Shown one piece after another: positions 32,531 through 42,978 of a DNA stretch of 64,000 bases. Below the pieces are notes generated by a model that searched no databases, was not told the origin of the DNA, and was given only the letters and a program-made list of their open reading frames with translations. The DNA is from Aegilops tauschii subsp. strangulata (lineage: Eukaryota > Streptophyta > Magnoliopsida > Poales > Poaceae). Location of the stretch: NCBI RefSeq assembly GCF_002575655.3, contig NC_053035.3, positions 380,037,792 through 380,101,791 on the forward strand, read 5' to 3'. Position numbers and translations under genes: made by a program. Position 1 is the first letter of the stretch. Each line of letters starts with the position of its first letter.

Positions 32531-34234
32531 AACTCGCACACAAGTACACAAAAATATGATTTTTCAAACCGTTATGGTTAGCCGTTGCATGTAGATGTAG
32601 TTCAAATTTGAATTACGGTCATTAAATGGCTAGAAAATCAATTAAATGTCTTTAAAAGGTCAAATGACCCCTGAAATTTTTCAAATTTTCACATGACAGT
32701 TGTATTAGTGCACGTTAAACGTAGAAATTTTTTTGAAAGCCGTAAGAGGAAGCTATCTCCCGTTCGTCATCAAACATGCATTGTTCCCTCTTGAAACCAC
32801 GAACCTTCTAGTGAGTTGCTCCAGTTTGTGAGGGGGTTGTGTCCAAACTTTCGTCAAACAGGCCAATTTTTTTACCACATCATCTTGGTGGCAGGACATT
32901 ACATCAAGCAGGGTTTCATGTTTTTCTGATCATTTTTTAATTTTTTGGAATTAAAATGCCATGGCACTCCATGCATGTGCCCATGTCGTGAGACCAATAT
33001 GTTTGAAAATTCCTTCTAATTTACTGCACATGGAATTAACTCGTACACAAGTACACAAATATGATTTTTCAAACCGTTATGGTTAGGCGTTGCATGTAGA
33101 TGTAGTTCAAATTTGAATTATGGTCATTAAATGGCTAGAAAATCACTTAAATGTCTTTAAAAGGTCAAATGACCGCTAGAATTTTCCAATTTTTCACAGT
33201 ACAATTGTAGTAGTGCACGTTAAACATATAAATAATTTGAAGGCCGTAAAAGGAAGCTATCTCCTGTTCGTCATCAAACATGCATTGTTCCCTCTCGGAA
33301 CCACGAGCCTTCTAGTGAGTTGCTCCGGTTTGTGAGGGGTGTGTGTCCAAACTTTCGTCAAACATGCCAGTTTTTTACCACATCATCTTGGTGGCATGAC
33401 ATTACATCAAGCAACGTTTCATGTTTTACTGATCATTTTTTAATTTTTTTGGAATTAAAATGCCATGGCACTCCATGCATATATATGCATGTGTCCATGT
33501 CGTGAGACAAATATGTTTGAAAATTCCTTCTAATTTACTGCACATGGAATTAACTCGCATACAAGTACACAAATATGATTTTTCAAACCGTTATGGTTAG
33601 CCGTTGCATGTAGATGTAGTTCAAATTTGAATTACGGTCATTAAATGGCTAGAAAATCACTAAATATGTTCAAAAGGTCAAATGACCCCTGAAATTTTCC
33701 AAATTTTCACATGACAGTTGTATTAGTGCACGTTACATGTAGAAAAAATTTGACGGCTGTAAGAGAAAGCTATCTCCCGTTCGTCATCAAACATGCATTG
33801 TTCCCTCTCGGAACCACGAGCCTTCTAGTGAGTTGCTCCAGTTTGTGAGGGGTGTGTGTCCAAACTTTCGTCACACATGTCAAATTTTTTACCACATCAT
33901 CTTGGTGGCATGACATTACATCAAGCAAGGTTTCATGTGTTTCTGATATTTTTTTATTTTTTTGGAATTTAAATGCCATGGCACTCCATGCTTAATTTTG
34001 TCATAGCCGTTAGACCAATATGTTTGAAATTCCTTCCAATTTACTGCACATGGAATTAAATCGCACACAAGTACACAAAATGACTTTTCAAACCGTTATG
34101 GTTAGCTGTTGCATGTACACGTAGTTCAAATTTCAATTACGGTCATTAAATGGCTAGAAAATCACTTAAATGTCTTAAAAGGTCAAATGACCCCTAAAAT
34201 TTTCCAAAATTTGACATGACAGTTGTATTAGTAC
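32531..34234. repeat. About 510-bp tandem repeat, 3.4 copies
   Basis: Units begin AACTCGCACACAAGTACACAAA at 32531, 33038, 33552 and 34058 (periods 507, 514, 506). Each contains TTCAAACCGTTATGGTTAG, GGTCAAATGACC and CATGCCATGGCACTCCATGC. The copies have diverged by a few percent. AT-rich; the small ORFs in it (33320-33505, 33770-33979) repeat with the unit and are not credible. Confidence 0.92.
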
Positions 34235-34478
34235 TACAAAATTTCTCATACATTTAAAACACCATCCGTTGCCACTTTACTCCAAATTCGTCTTTCACAG
34301 CTAATAAAAAATATCTACAACATCACACACAGTTGTTTTCTAGGAACCGTTTGCGATGAAAATATCTGTGTCTATTTAAGTCTCCCTCCTTAAGCTTCGC
34401 CGGCTCATTTGCTCCAGTGCTGGCAACCCCCGAATCCATGAATCTCGATCCCCATTCCCGCACCCCCTTCTTGCAAAG

Positions 34479-35186
34479 ATGGCATCGTGGAAACGCTTCG
34501 TGAAGTCCTGTACGATGGCCGCGTCCCCCCTGAGCGCCGCCGCCTGCGCCGAGAGCGCCGCCGCCTATACCAAGAGTGCCGCCGCATCTGCATTGAGCGC
34601 GGCCGCTTCCGCCGAGAGGGCGTCTGCGGCAGCCGATAGGGGAGCTGCAGCAGCCGAGACGGCTGCAGCTGCTGCTGCGACGGCGACTGCAAATGTCGAG
34701 AGCGCTCGAGCTACCGTCCGTGCCGCCGATGTCGCCCTGGCCCGGGTCGAGGTCATCCACACCAAGATCGAGGATGCACACGCCAAGATAGTCCAGGCCA
34801 CCTCGGACTCCAGCATGCAACCCACGTCCGAAAAGGAGGCGGTGGCCATGGAGCACCTGCTTCCTCATGAGGTCGCCGAGCGGGAGCTGGAGATGCAGGA
34901 GGCGGCGGAGATCGAGGAGCACCGGGAGGAGGAGTTGCGCGTGGCCGAGGTCGAGGTACAGAAGAGTCTGTCCGTCGAGGAATCGGCGGTGGAGTACCAA
35001 CGCGAGCTCTGGCGCAGCCACTACTACGAGTACTACAACCTTGAGGGAGGCGCCGAGGACGAGGACGCGGTCGACTTCGGCAGGGGGACGCAGAGTCCAC
35101 CAAAGGTGGCATGTCGCCAGGACAAGTCATCGACGTCTCATCTCACACCGGCGATGCATAGGCCGACACGGCGGCGGATTTGTTAA
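34479..35186 (+). CDS. Ala-rich coiled-coil protein carried by CACTA-2
   Basis: 235 residues from an ATG at 34479. Residues about 12-80 are an alanine-rich repeat (ASPLSAAACAESAAAYTKSA and onward) with a period near 7-8, followed by a charged helix (about 85-120), then a Glu-rich coiled coil (about 125-180, with HEVAERELEMQEAAEIEEH) and a region containing WRSHYYEYYNL. Start context is AAGATGGC. No membrane or secretion signal is evident and no enzymatic motif. Composition resembles a long single helix or rod; the function is unknown. It sits in the same orientation as, and upstream of, the GRF gene. A non-coding gap of about 490 bp follows. Confidence 0.6.
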   Translation: MASWKRFVKSCTMAASPLSAAACAESAAAYTKSAAASALSAAASAERASAAADRGAAAAETAAAAAATATANVESARATVRAADVALARVEVIHTKIEDAHAKIVQATSDSSMQPTSEKEAVAMEHLLPHEVAERELEMQEAAEIEEHREEELRVAEVEVQKSLSVEESAVEYQRELWRSHYYEYYNLEGGAEDEDAVDFGRGTQSPPKVACRQDKSSTSHLTPAMHRPTRRRIC

Positions 35187-35587
35187 AATTATGCGTACTT
35201 AGGCTTTGTTTTTAATGCTGGTCTTTTGTTAGAGCAATGTTTACGTCACTTGGCTCTGTTTAATTACTAAAATTGCTCGATTCAGTAAGTATGGTTTGTC
35301 TGCTGTACACTCTTTTGTGTGCCAAAATTAGCAAGCGATGTTAAATTATGCAATGACATACCCGTGGAAATTTCCACCAAAATTTGAATTATCAAACTCA
35401 TCCCATGCGTGTAAAGCAGAAGAATCGTTTGTGATACAGACAATCGTTCAAATTGAATGGTCCGGCGGCACCGCGCGCAAAGTTTCCCTCCATATTTTCA
35501 AAATTTTGGCCTACCGCCAAAATATCTACCCCCGCCCCACCCCCCTTCCCCACCCCCTTTTCTACCCGACCACAAGTCACATTTCCC

Positions 35588-35615
35588 ATGTTTCCTCCTT
35601 CCTTCCTTCCTTCCT
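35588..35615. repeat. (TTCC)n microsatellite in GRF gene 5' region
   Basis: CCTTCCTTCCTTCCTTCCTTCC in the pyrimidine-rich leader upstream of the GRF start codon. Confidence 0.85.
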
Positions 35616-35674
35616 TCCTAAGCTATAGCCGCTTCCTCGCTCTCGCCGTCTCGCATCCTACCGTCGGGGTCGCC

Positions 35675-37026
35675 ATGGTCTTCTACAAAGACCTCTCCAG
35701 CGGTTCCTCCTCCGGCGACGACTCCTTCACCACCCGGGTATGCCTCTCTTCTCTCTCTCGGGCTATGACTTGGAATGAAGGATTTTTACCCAGCGGTCGA
35801 TTTGAGTCATTTCTTCCTCTTGTAGCTCCCTAGGACCATTAGTGGCAACGAATGGAGCGGGGTGGCTGAAGATCTATCTCCTCGTTGTCACCATCAATCT
35901 CCATGCGTGAAGCTAGTTGCGTTTGAATCTGTGGACAGTGGGAGGAAGTTTCTGGCATGTCCAGAGAAGGTTAGACCCTCTTTCGTTGTTACAAATCATT
36001 TGTTAGATGTGATTCAGACACTGTCACGGTCCCAACCCATTCATACCACACCTTCAACCAAACGCATCCTAGACAGTGTCACAGTTTGTACCTAGTATCT
36101 AAAATTGTTGCCATCTCATCAACGGTGCCATTAAAAAATTATTTGGCACCGCTTCAGCAGTTTGTGCAGCCAACTTTGGTCCACACACCCGAGCAGCCAA
36201 GCAGTAAAATACTAAATATTTATGGCACGAAGGAACTGGGCATCGGAGCAACTAGGTGCTCCGGAGTCCGGGTCCCTGATTTTTTTCTGCTGCATCGGCT
36301 CGCCAGTGTAGGGCACTGGTGCGAGATGTAGCAACAGTTGTCTTTACACCAGTTTTGGCATACATAGTTGACGGCCTTAGTGCTATTAGTTCTATGTTAC
36401 TAAATTTGTGCATGTACACATCTGTTAGTATCAATTTGTTGTCATCCAAACAATGTCGCTATGCTGTTGCGGTTATATTTACCTTCCTCATAAAATGTTC
36501 AATTTGTTATTTATTGTACATGAGTAAGAACTTGTAGCGTTGTTGTAGTTAATTATAGCTTTTGATGTTCCAGAATTTGGTTGTTGTCTCAGTAGCAATT
36601 AATTCATTTGAACATTGATCTTTTTGAGAAGATATGTCATAATTAACATGTTTCTTCAGTTTTTTAAAATAAGCATTGGTGATTTTCTATGTTGCTATAA
36701 ACCCATTTCACCTACAATTGTTACTGATCTAGTATTAAATATTATAGGATGAACGGAAGTGTTCTTACCTGGAGTGGGTTGATCAAGAGTGGCCACAGTC
36801 TTTAAAGATGTGCCTAGCGATGCTCTGGAGCATGTATGAGGAACAGAACAGACGTAGGCTTAGAGAAAGTGTTGTCAACGCTGAAGAATATTTGAAGATG
36901 CGGGATAAAAAGAGGAAGGTGGAGAATGAGCTCAGAATTTTTAAATCAGACTTTGCTAAGATGGTGTTGGCGAAGGAGGAGGCACTTTCCCAGTTGGCCA
37001 GTGCAAAACAGGTTTTACTGAACTGA
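35675..37026 (+). CDS. GRF-type zinc finger coiled-coil protein, three exons
   Basis: Exons 35675-35737, 35826-35969 and 36748-37026, all GT-AG and all joining in phase 0, giving about 161 residues. Exon 1 encodes a Ser/Asp-rich start. Exon 2 ends with the first half of a zf-GRF domain (cysteines in SPRCHHQSPCVKLVAFES and GRKFLACP). Exon 3 gives the last cysteine and the W motif (KCSYLEWVDQEWP), then a basic coiled coil. GRF fingers bind single-stranded nucleic acid in known proteins such as APE2, TOP3A and NEIL3; the substrate here is unknown. The present stop at 37024 follows a probable one-base deletion: one frame over, 18 further acidic codons run to TAG at 37065. Abundant in wheat as CACTA cargo (general knowledge). 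Confidence 0.8.
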
Positions 37027-37448
37027 AAGCAGAGGTGGATAAGACAAGCCTTGATGATCTCGATTAGGGCAATGAATATATTGTTCTAATATTGTTCTTA
37101 TGAAGTTGAACTAGCTATATGTTGTACTATGCTGTTTTCATGTAGCTATCGTATTGTGATGTTATAATATATTTATGTGCCTGATATGAAATTGGCAAAC
37201 AACTGCTCGATATGAAATGTGAATTTGCATAATACTGGGATTATTAATTGTAAACTAATAAACCTGCTAAATGTGTCATGGAACATTGCAAACGGTTTCT
37301 GGCAGTAAAAGCGCTTGTCATGGATAGCCCAATGCCACACAGTTTTCTTCATCAAATCGTGTGTGATATAGTTGATAAAAGCAAACAGTTAACCAAGGCA
37401 GATTGTGTGTGATAGTTACACCTTTCACACACGAGACTACACATAAAA
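37027..37448. other. 3' flank of GRF gene
   Basis: AT-rich with no coding sequence; ends in the first copies of the TGTGTGYGATA terminal motif (about 37359 and 37406). Confidence 0.5.
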
Positions 37449-37711
37449 CTGTGTGGGATGTACATACGAACGGAAACGTTTTCCCTGGATTGACTGTGTG
37501 GGATGTACATAAGAACGGAAACGTATTCCTTGGATTGACTGTGTGTGATATACATATGAACAAAAACGTTTTCCCTGTATTGACTGTGTGTGATGTACAT
37601 AAGAACAGAAACGTATTCCTTGGATTGACTGTGTGTGATATACATACGAACGGAAATGTTTTTTTGGGATTCACCGTGTGGGATGTACATACCTACGGAA
37701 ATGATTGGGTT
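37449..37711. repeat. CACTA-2 right subterminal array, exact 45-bp period
   Basis: CTGTGTGKGATRTACATA begins at 37449, 37494, 37539, 37584 and 37629, with a sixth degenerate copy at 37674. Because 45 is a multiple of three, several frames stay open and make repetitive ORFs on both strands that are not genes. Confidence 0.93.
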
Positions 37712-37890
37712 TCGATGCATCGCCCGATCGCACACGAGCTCATTTGGTGTCCCAGGAGGGCCTATCCCCGATGATTTTTGGGTCGTGTGGGAAGGACCCC
37801 CCCCTAACGCCGACACTCACTTGGCTGGTTCTAAATGCCGTCGCGAAAAAGGGTTAAAAACCGTTTGTATAGCACCGACGCGTACCAGTG

Positions 37891-40800
37891 TATATAAAAG
37901 TATATTTTATTTCTCTATATTTATTTTTTCTCTCTGTCTTATTTCAAAAAAAAAGAAGACCTCAGGCGCCAGCCAGGCCAGCCAACCCAGCCAGCGCCGA
38001 GTCGCGGCCCACCCGCGAGCCAGGCGGCCTGCCTAGCGCTCCCGCGCCCGAACCCGCCTTTCCTCGGTCGCCCGCTCGCTCTCCTCTATCCCTATCTCAC
38101 TGACGCGCCGGCCCCACCCCTTTATTTCCCCTCCTCCACGCCTCGCCAGGCTAGAGCACGGCCAGAGCGCGTCCGTCGCCGCGATCTTCCCAGGATCGTG
38201 CTCCGAGTCGCCCTTCTCTCCAAGAAACGTGTCCTATAAATCCCCTCGGTCTCCTCCCACGACCCCCCTAAACCCCCTCGCAAAACCCACCACATCCGCC
38301 GCCATCTCGAACCCGATCTCGCTGCCACCGCCGCACATCATCGTCGCACCCGCCCCCGGTGAGCCACTCCGCAGCCTTCCAGCTCCGCCATCCAAAACCC
38401 CTCTCCCTCCCGTACCTTTCTGACATCACCTCGCCGCCCAGGACCCACCGGAGCGTCGACCCCGAGCTCGTCGCCGCCCGCCGGAGCTGCAGAGCACTGG
38501 GCTCTACTTCCACTCGCCCTCGACGTCCGCGCCGTCCCCGAGCTCCATCAACTCCTCCACCGACCCCTGACTGCTCCGCCGCACCGCCCCGACCACTCCT
38601 CCTTCCTCCTCGATCGCCGGAATCGCCGCCACCTCGACGCCGAGCCGCCTCGCTGTCGTCACCGCCGCTGTAAGCCACCGGACCTCCCTCCACCATCTGA
38701 TCTGCTACCTACAGCTTAGATTAGATGGGCGAAGAGGTTGGTTTGTTTTATGTAGATTGATTTTTTCCTTCGGTTTATCTACGGTTTAGTTAGATTAGAT
38801 CGAACCGGTCGGTCTATTTGTTAAGCCCGTATACGTTTAGATTATTTTCCGCCTGAGCGCTGTTTAGTTCCAGATCGCACACCCTAGGCCTAGTTAGCGC
38901 TGTTCTGTTTTTTAGTCTTTTTGTTTCTGTTTCTAAAATAGAATAGTTCTATTTTTGTAAAATCTATAACTCTTAGGTTATTTATTAGTTTAATGTGATT
39001 TTTTCCTATTTTGAAAATTTCCTATAGTTTCTGTATAAAATAGTTTCGGCCATGTTTTTGTTTATAAAAATTGTTTTATATGGGTTTTACTCGGATTAGT
39101 ATTTCTGCTATAAAATGAGCTAGGATTAAATTTTTTTAGTGTTTCTTTTTCCCACTGCTTTGTTTTGACATTGCCTAGTGGCAGGATTAATTTGGGTATT
39201 TTTAGATTTTTATTAAAATTAGTTTTACACGAAATCAACAATGCTTTAGTTTCTTTTACTTTGCTGATGTTTTCTATTGTTTTAATTATTTTAAAATTTA
39301 TTTTTTCTGTTTTTTTATTTTTAGTCAGATTAGTTCCTGTAGAGTTAGAAGGTGAACTTTTTTTACAGAAAAAGAAAATGTTTTATTTATTTCTTACTAG
39401 TTTTGTTTTAGGCATAAGTAGAGTTTTATAATAGCTTTTAATGCGATTCTTTTTTGCATAAAATTTATTTGCTGTTTTATTTTCTGTTACTCAATAAAAA
39501 ACTTGTTTTTGTTCTGTAAAAGAAACTTTTAATAGTAGGAAGCTATTCTTGTAGTTGTTTCTCTTATAGTAAAGCCTTGTTTTGTTTCTTGTGTTTTTCA
39601 TTGGCTTTATTGTTGGATTTCTTTGTGTGTATGATTGTGTGTTAATAAATTTTACTTGCTGTTATGTTAGAATTTTGTATGATGTTATACTTATTTGTGC
39701 TATTTTTGACTTGGTAGAATTTCCGGAGTGCGAGGCTTGCTACTTGGAGTCTTTAGCGTTTGAAGATCGTTAGCAAGGCAAGTTTTGATCATGAAATTTT
39801 ATACCCATGTTTTATTGCATTAGTAGTTTACCTCCCCGCCATGCATGCAGTAGGAGAATTGAATCAAATCTTGAGTAGTATCATGTGGTAGGATGACCCA
39901 AATCCCTATGTTACCCTGGCCCGGGACATTGTAGAGTTTATGCTATGCTCATAGACGGGGTTGGTTGAGTGATTCATATGGGAGATGTGAGAGTCAAGAT
40001 GATGACAACCCCATGACTTCAAGATGCTAAAGATGGATTTCAAAAATTCACTACTGGGTGGAGGACGGTTGATGGGCACCCTGGAGAAACCAGCGGATGG
40101 CCGGGAGGCATGGAGAAGCGCTATGGCATCTTGCGGAAAGCTTCACCCAGCCACGAAGAGACGGATGGATATACCTTGACCAGGAGCTTACCTGTGGAGC
40201 TGCAAGCCATTATGGGCTCTGGGTTGGTCGACCCTAGGCGTGACTCTGGACGGACGGTGCCAGCAGATGTAAAAGAACGGTAGGACATGGATGGGCACCG
40301 ACAATGGCCCAGAGGATCTCTACGAAAGACCTTGTTTCGTTTGTCTCGTCTTCAAACACCAGGTAGTGCGAGGACATAAAGGAGGGAATGATTCTTGCGG
40401 GTAAAGTGCACAAGACTCTGCAGAGTGAATCTAATCGATTAGCCGTGTCCCCGGTTACGGACAACTGAGCCTCTGGAATTGGAGTATTTCGGAAATCTCA
40501 ACACCAAACATAATAAATTGATGGGTTATGATGATTTCGGGTATGAGACACTGGTTGGCGGAACCATCTCATTAACAACCAACATTTTGTAGTAATTGCA
40601 AACAAGTCCTTTTGTTGTAGGAAAAAATTTGCTTTTTTGGAAAAACTTAAACTTAGAGCCCCACAGCCAAATTGCATATAGTATTAGGGTTGTTATTATT
40701 GTCTTTCTCTATGACTTGCCGGCATATTCAAAATGCCGACCTACACGGCTGCAACGTCTCATGTTGCAGAGGAGTTTTCCGATCAGGAGTGAGGCTACGA

Positions 40801-41055
40801 TCCACGCTCGGTGATTGCCCTATGGAGTCGGATGGACTCGCTTATCGTCTACGCTTCCGCGGCATTTAGTTTTTCTCATGAGCTGTCCTTCGGCAGAATT
40901 TATTCTATTGTAATAAAGACTCTATATGAGAATCATGTAATAAATCAGGTGTGATTGAACTTTGAAATTTTCATCAATGTACTGTGTGTGCCAGCATGAT
41001 CTTGGGATGGTACCGATACACAGAGACTTGGCCGATTTCAGGCCGTGTCGCTACA
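37891..41055 (+). repeat. Gypsy A 3' LTR, second part
   Basis: Resumes with the TSD copy TAT after CACTA-2. Contains a GC-rich promoter/leader (about 37970-38700), a T-rich stretch to about 39600 and the conserved end ...GTGTCGCTACA at 41055. From 38547 on it matches the 5' LTR. Confidence 0.88.
38235..38241 (+). promoter_or_regulatory. Predicted TATA box of gypsy A LTR promoter
   Basis: TATAAAT inside a GC-rich region (GTCCTATAAATCCCC), followed by a C-rich leader; transcription would begin about 30 bp downstream. The matching part of the 5' LTR is not in this window. Confidence 0.5.
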
Positions 41056-42978
41056 TTCTCATAGATGATGCTCCATAAAACAAGAACTTTCAGCACTGAA
41101 TTGGAACTTTTGATAGCAGCTGGGTAGTGGATCAGGTTAACTAATTTGAATGGAATGTGCTTACATTTTCAGATTTGCCCTCTCGCAGCTTAAGGATGAG
41201 GTATGTGCCCCCCCCCCCCCCCCCCCCCACCCATCTGGTTACTTGCCTGTACAATTAACCACATAGGATTCAGTATAATTTTTAACCCATTTGTATGAAG
41301 AGATGGAGTTGACGCTGGTGGTGTGAGATAAACAATGCCTTTTGGTGCTACTTTTCTAAAGAAGATTCAGGTCTGTCCTCACGCTGCCATTGTTGCTGCA
41401 CCCATAATGCAAGCGCAGCTGCCGCCATAATTTTGGTCTGCAAACACCACAACCCAGTAAACGAAAACATGGGAGGTTTTTGGCAACATTGGCCCATGAA
41501 GAGGACGCAAACATCACAGCTTGACCGCAGCGGCAAATAGGAATAGGGGATGCAGACACTGAAGATTTTGATGATTTTTCAGGTTTAAGAGGAATCAGTG
41601 GTGGATTAATAAAAAGGTAGAGTTAATCTAGCAATAATGGGTAATTTTCTTGCTTGATGTTTTAAATTCTTGTGTATTCATTACTTAGTGCCAGATGTTT
41701 CTTATGTCTTGTATAAAGATCAGTAGTTTAAACTTATCAAGGTTTACTATAGTAGACGACATATATTGTATTTGTAAATTTACACTGAGAATTGTAGGTC
41801 AAGTAGTATACTACATTATGTTTGCATGAATTTCGGTCAGTGGGACTTCGTTACATTATTAGACCCTCAACATGATGATAAATATATGACTTCTAACTAG
41901 AAGAAACAAAAACAAATCCTAAGATTACACGTGCGTGTGCATTTACTAGTTAACAATCAAGTGGGAGCTAATGGCAGGACTCTGAATTTGCAGAAAATCT
42001 GGATGCTTTTTTTTCGCGTTTGTTGATTAACTATGTTTTGGGGATAAATCTAGGAGTTGGTTCAGACTTATACTAAGGCAAAAGGTGGACGTATTGACAT
42101 GTTGCACTAGAGGAACAACGACCTTGGAGAGCAGGTGACGGTCGAAGGAAGGGCATGTAGTGCCACATCTTACCAGGTTGCAGCCCGCGTCGTGGAGATT
42201 GAGGTCACCTTCACCGCTGCCACGTAAATCGTATCAGACGAGCGTGATATCTGGGACAGAACGATCGGGGTTTTGGCTGCCTCTCACGTAGATCAACACA
42301 AGGGCTTGTTGGTCATTTTGCCGTGGCCCGTCTCGTCAGGGGCAAATCCTCAAGATTACAGCAAATGCATGGCAAATCCTCTGGGGGCAAATCCTCAAAG
42401 TGTAATTAAAGGCGTGGCATATCCTCAAATTTCCCAAAAAAATAAAGATAACAAAAATCTAGAACAAATCACAAAAATCTGGAGCAAACCTGCAGAGATG
42501 CTGGTTTGCTCTCAAATTTCATTTCTTTGTTAGGCGGCTCTATTTATTTATTCATTTAAAGGGAAAGGTTGCTCCATTTGTTTTTGAACAGTTTTGTAAG
42601 TGAGTGCTAAATGAATAACCCCATGTGCATAAAAGGCACTTGGAGATGACTAGGTCAAGACAAGCCCACAGTTTGACGACAGGAGAGAAAAAAAACAGGG
42701 CAGTCATGAAGTGAAAGGATCTGTACAAGACGTCACACAATTAGTTTCAGAAAGTGAACACTTATAAGTTGATTGCAATCACTTCAAGACAGAAGCCAAT
42801 AACACCAACCATGCATGCCAGTGACCATACCAGCTATGCAAGTATGTTCGGATCAAGCTACAGTACTCGACTAGATAGACAGATAGAGATATAATAACAT
42901 GATAGCCAAACTGCAGAGGTCATAATTGAACTTAAAACAAGCTGGGCCATCTTTGGTTCTCATTGTTCCATCTTGTCT
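41056..42978. other. Low-copy intergenic DNA with a possible exon remnant
   Basis: No intact gene. At 41173-41200 a 28-bp segment is bounded by a good acceptor (ACATTTTCAG) and donor (GTATGT) and could be a stray exon. A run of 21 C lies at 41208-41228. 42345-42400 contains repeated GGCAAATCCTC motifs. 42552-42978 is probably the 3' UTR and downstream region of the next gene. Confidence 0.5.

Larger units (their letters stand above)
28743..37890 (+). mobile_element. CACTA-2: complete 9148-bp CACTA element carrying four genes
   Basis: Starts CACTACTGCAGG and ends ...CGTACCAGTG (reverse complement CACTGGTACGCG), flanked on both sides by the 3-bp direct repeat TAT (28740-28742 and 37891-37893), as expected for CACTA insertion. 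Subterminal repeat arrays carrying TGTGTGYGATRTA motifs occur at both ends. No TNPD/TNP2-type transposase was seen. Instead it carries ORFs at 30388-31149, 31651-32126 (minus), 34479-35186 and a three-exon GRF gene (35675-37026), plus a 0.5 kb tandem array. It is non-autonomous in its visible content. Confidence 0.9.
7929..41055 (+). mobile_element. Gypsy A: chromovirus-like Ty3/gypsy retrotransposon, split by four insertions
   Basis: The 5' LTR remainder is 7929-10224 plus 17518-17725; the 3' LTR is 28372-28742 plus 37891-41055 (about 3.53 kb, starting TGTAACATCCC and ending CTACA). A primer-binding site follows the 5' LTR and a purine-rich tract precedes the 3' LTR. Coding order is PR-RT-RH-INT with a GPY/F motif and chromodomain-like tail, which places it in the Ty3/gypsy chromoviruses; the long LTRs suggest a Tekay/Del-like member (inference). 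Removing insertions, the element would be about 12-13 kb. The left-hand flanking TSD cannot be checked because the first 1 kb of the 5' LTR lies beyond CACTA-1. Confidence 0.85.

Noticed and set aside
34565..35202. Antisense and shifted ORFs over the Ala-rich gene
   Set aside because: Shadows of 34479-35186; the plus-strand frame has the better start context and coherent coiled-coil pattern.
37449..37711. CRISPR-like array
   Set aside because: The units are contiguous with no unique spacers, the genome is a plant, and the array lies at a CACTA end.
37318..37816. Repetitive minus- and plus-strand ORFs of 118-154 codons
   Set aside because: Produced by the 45-bp CACTA-2 subterminal array, whose period is a multiple of three.
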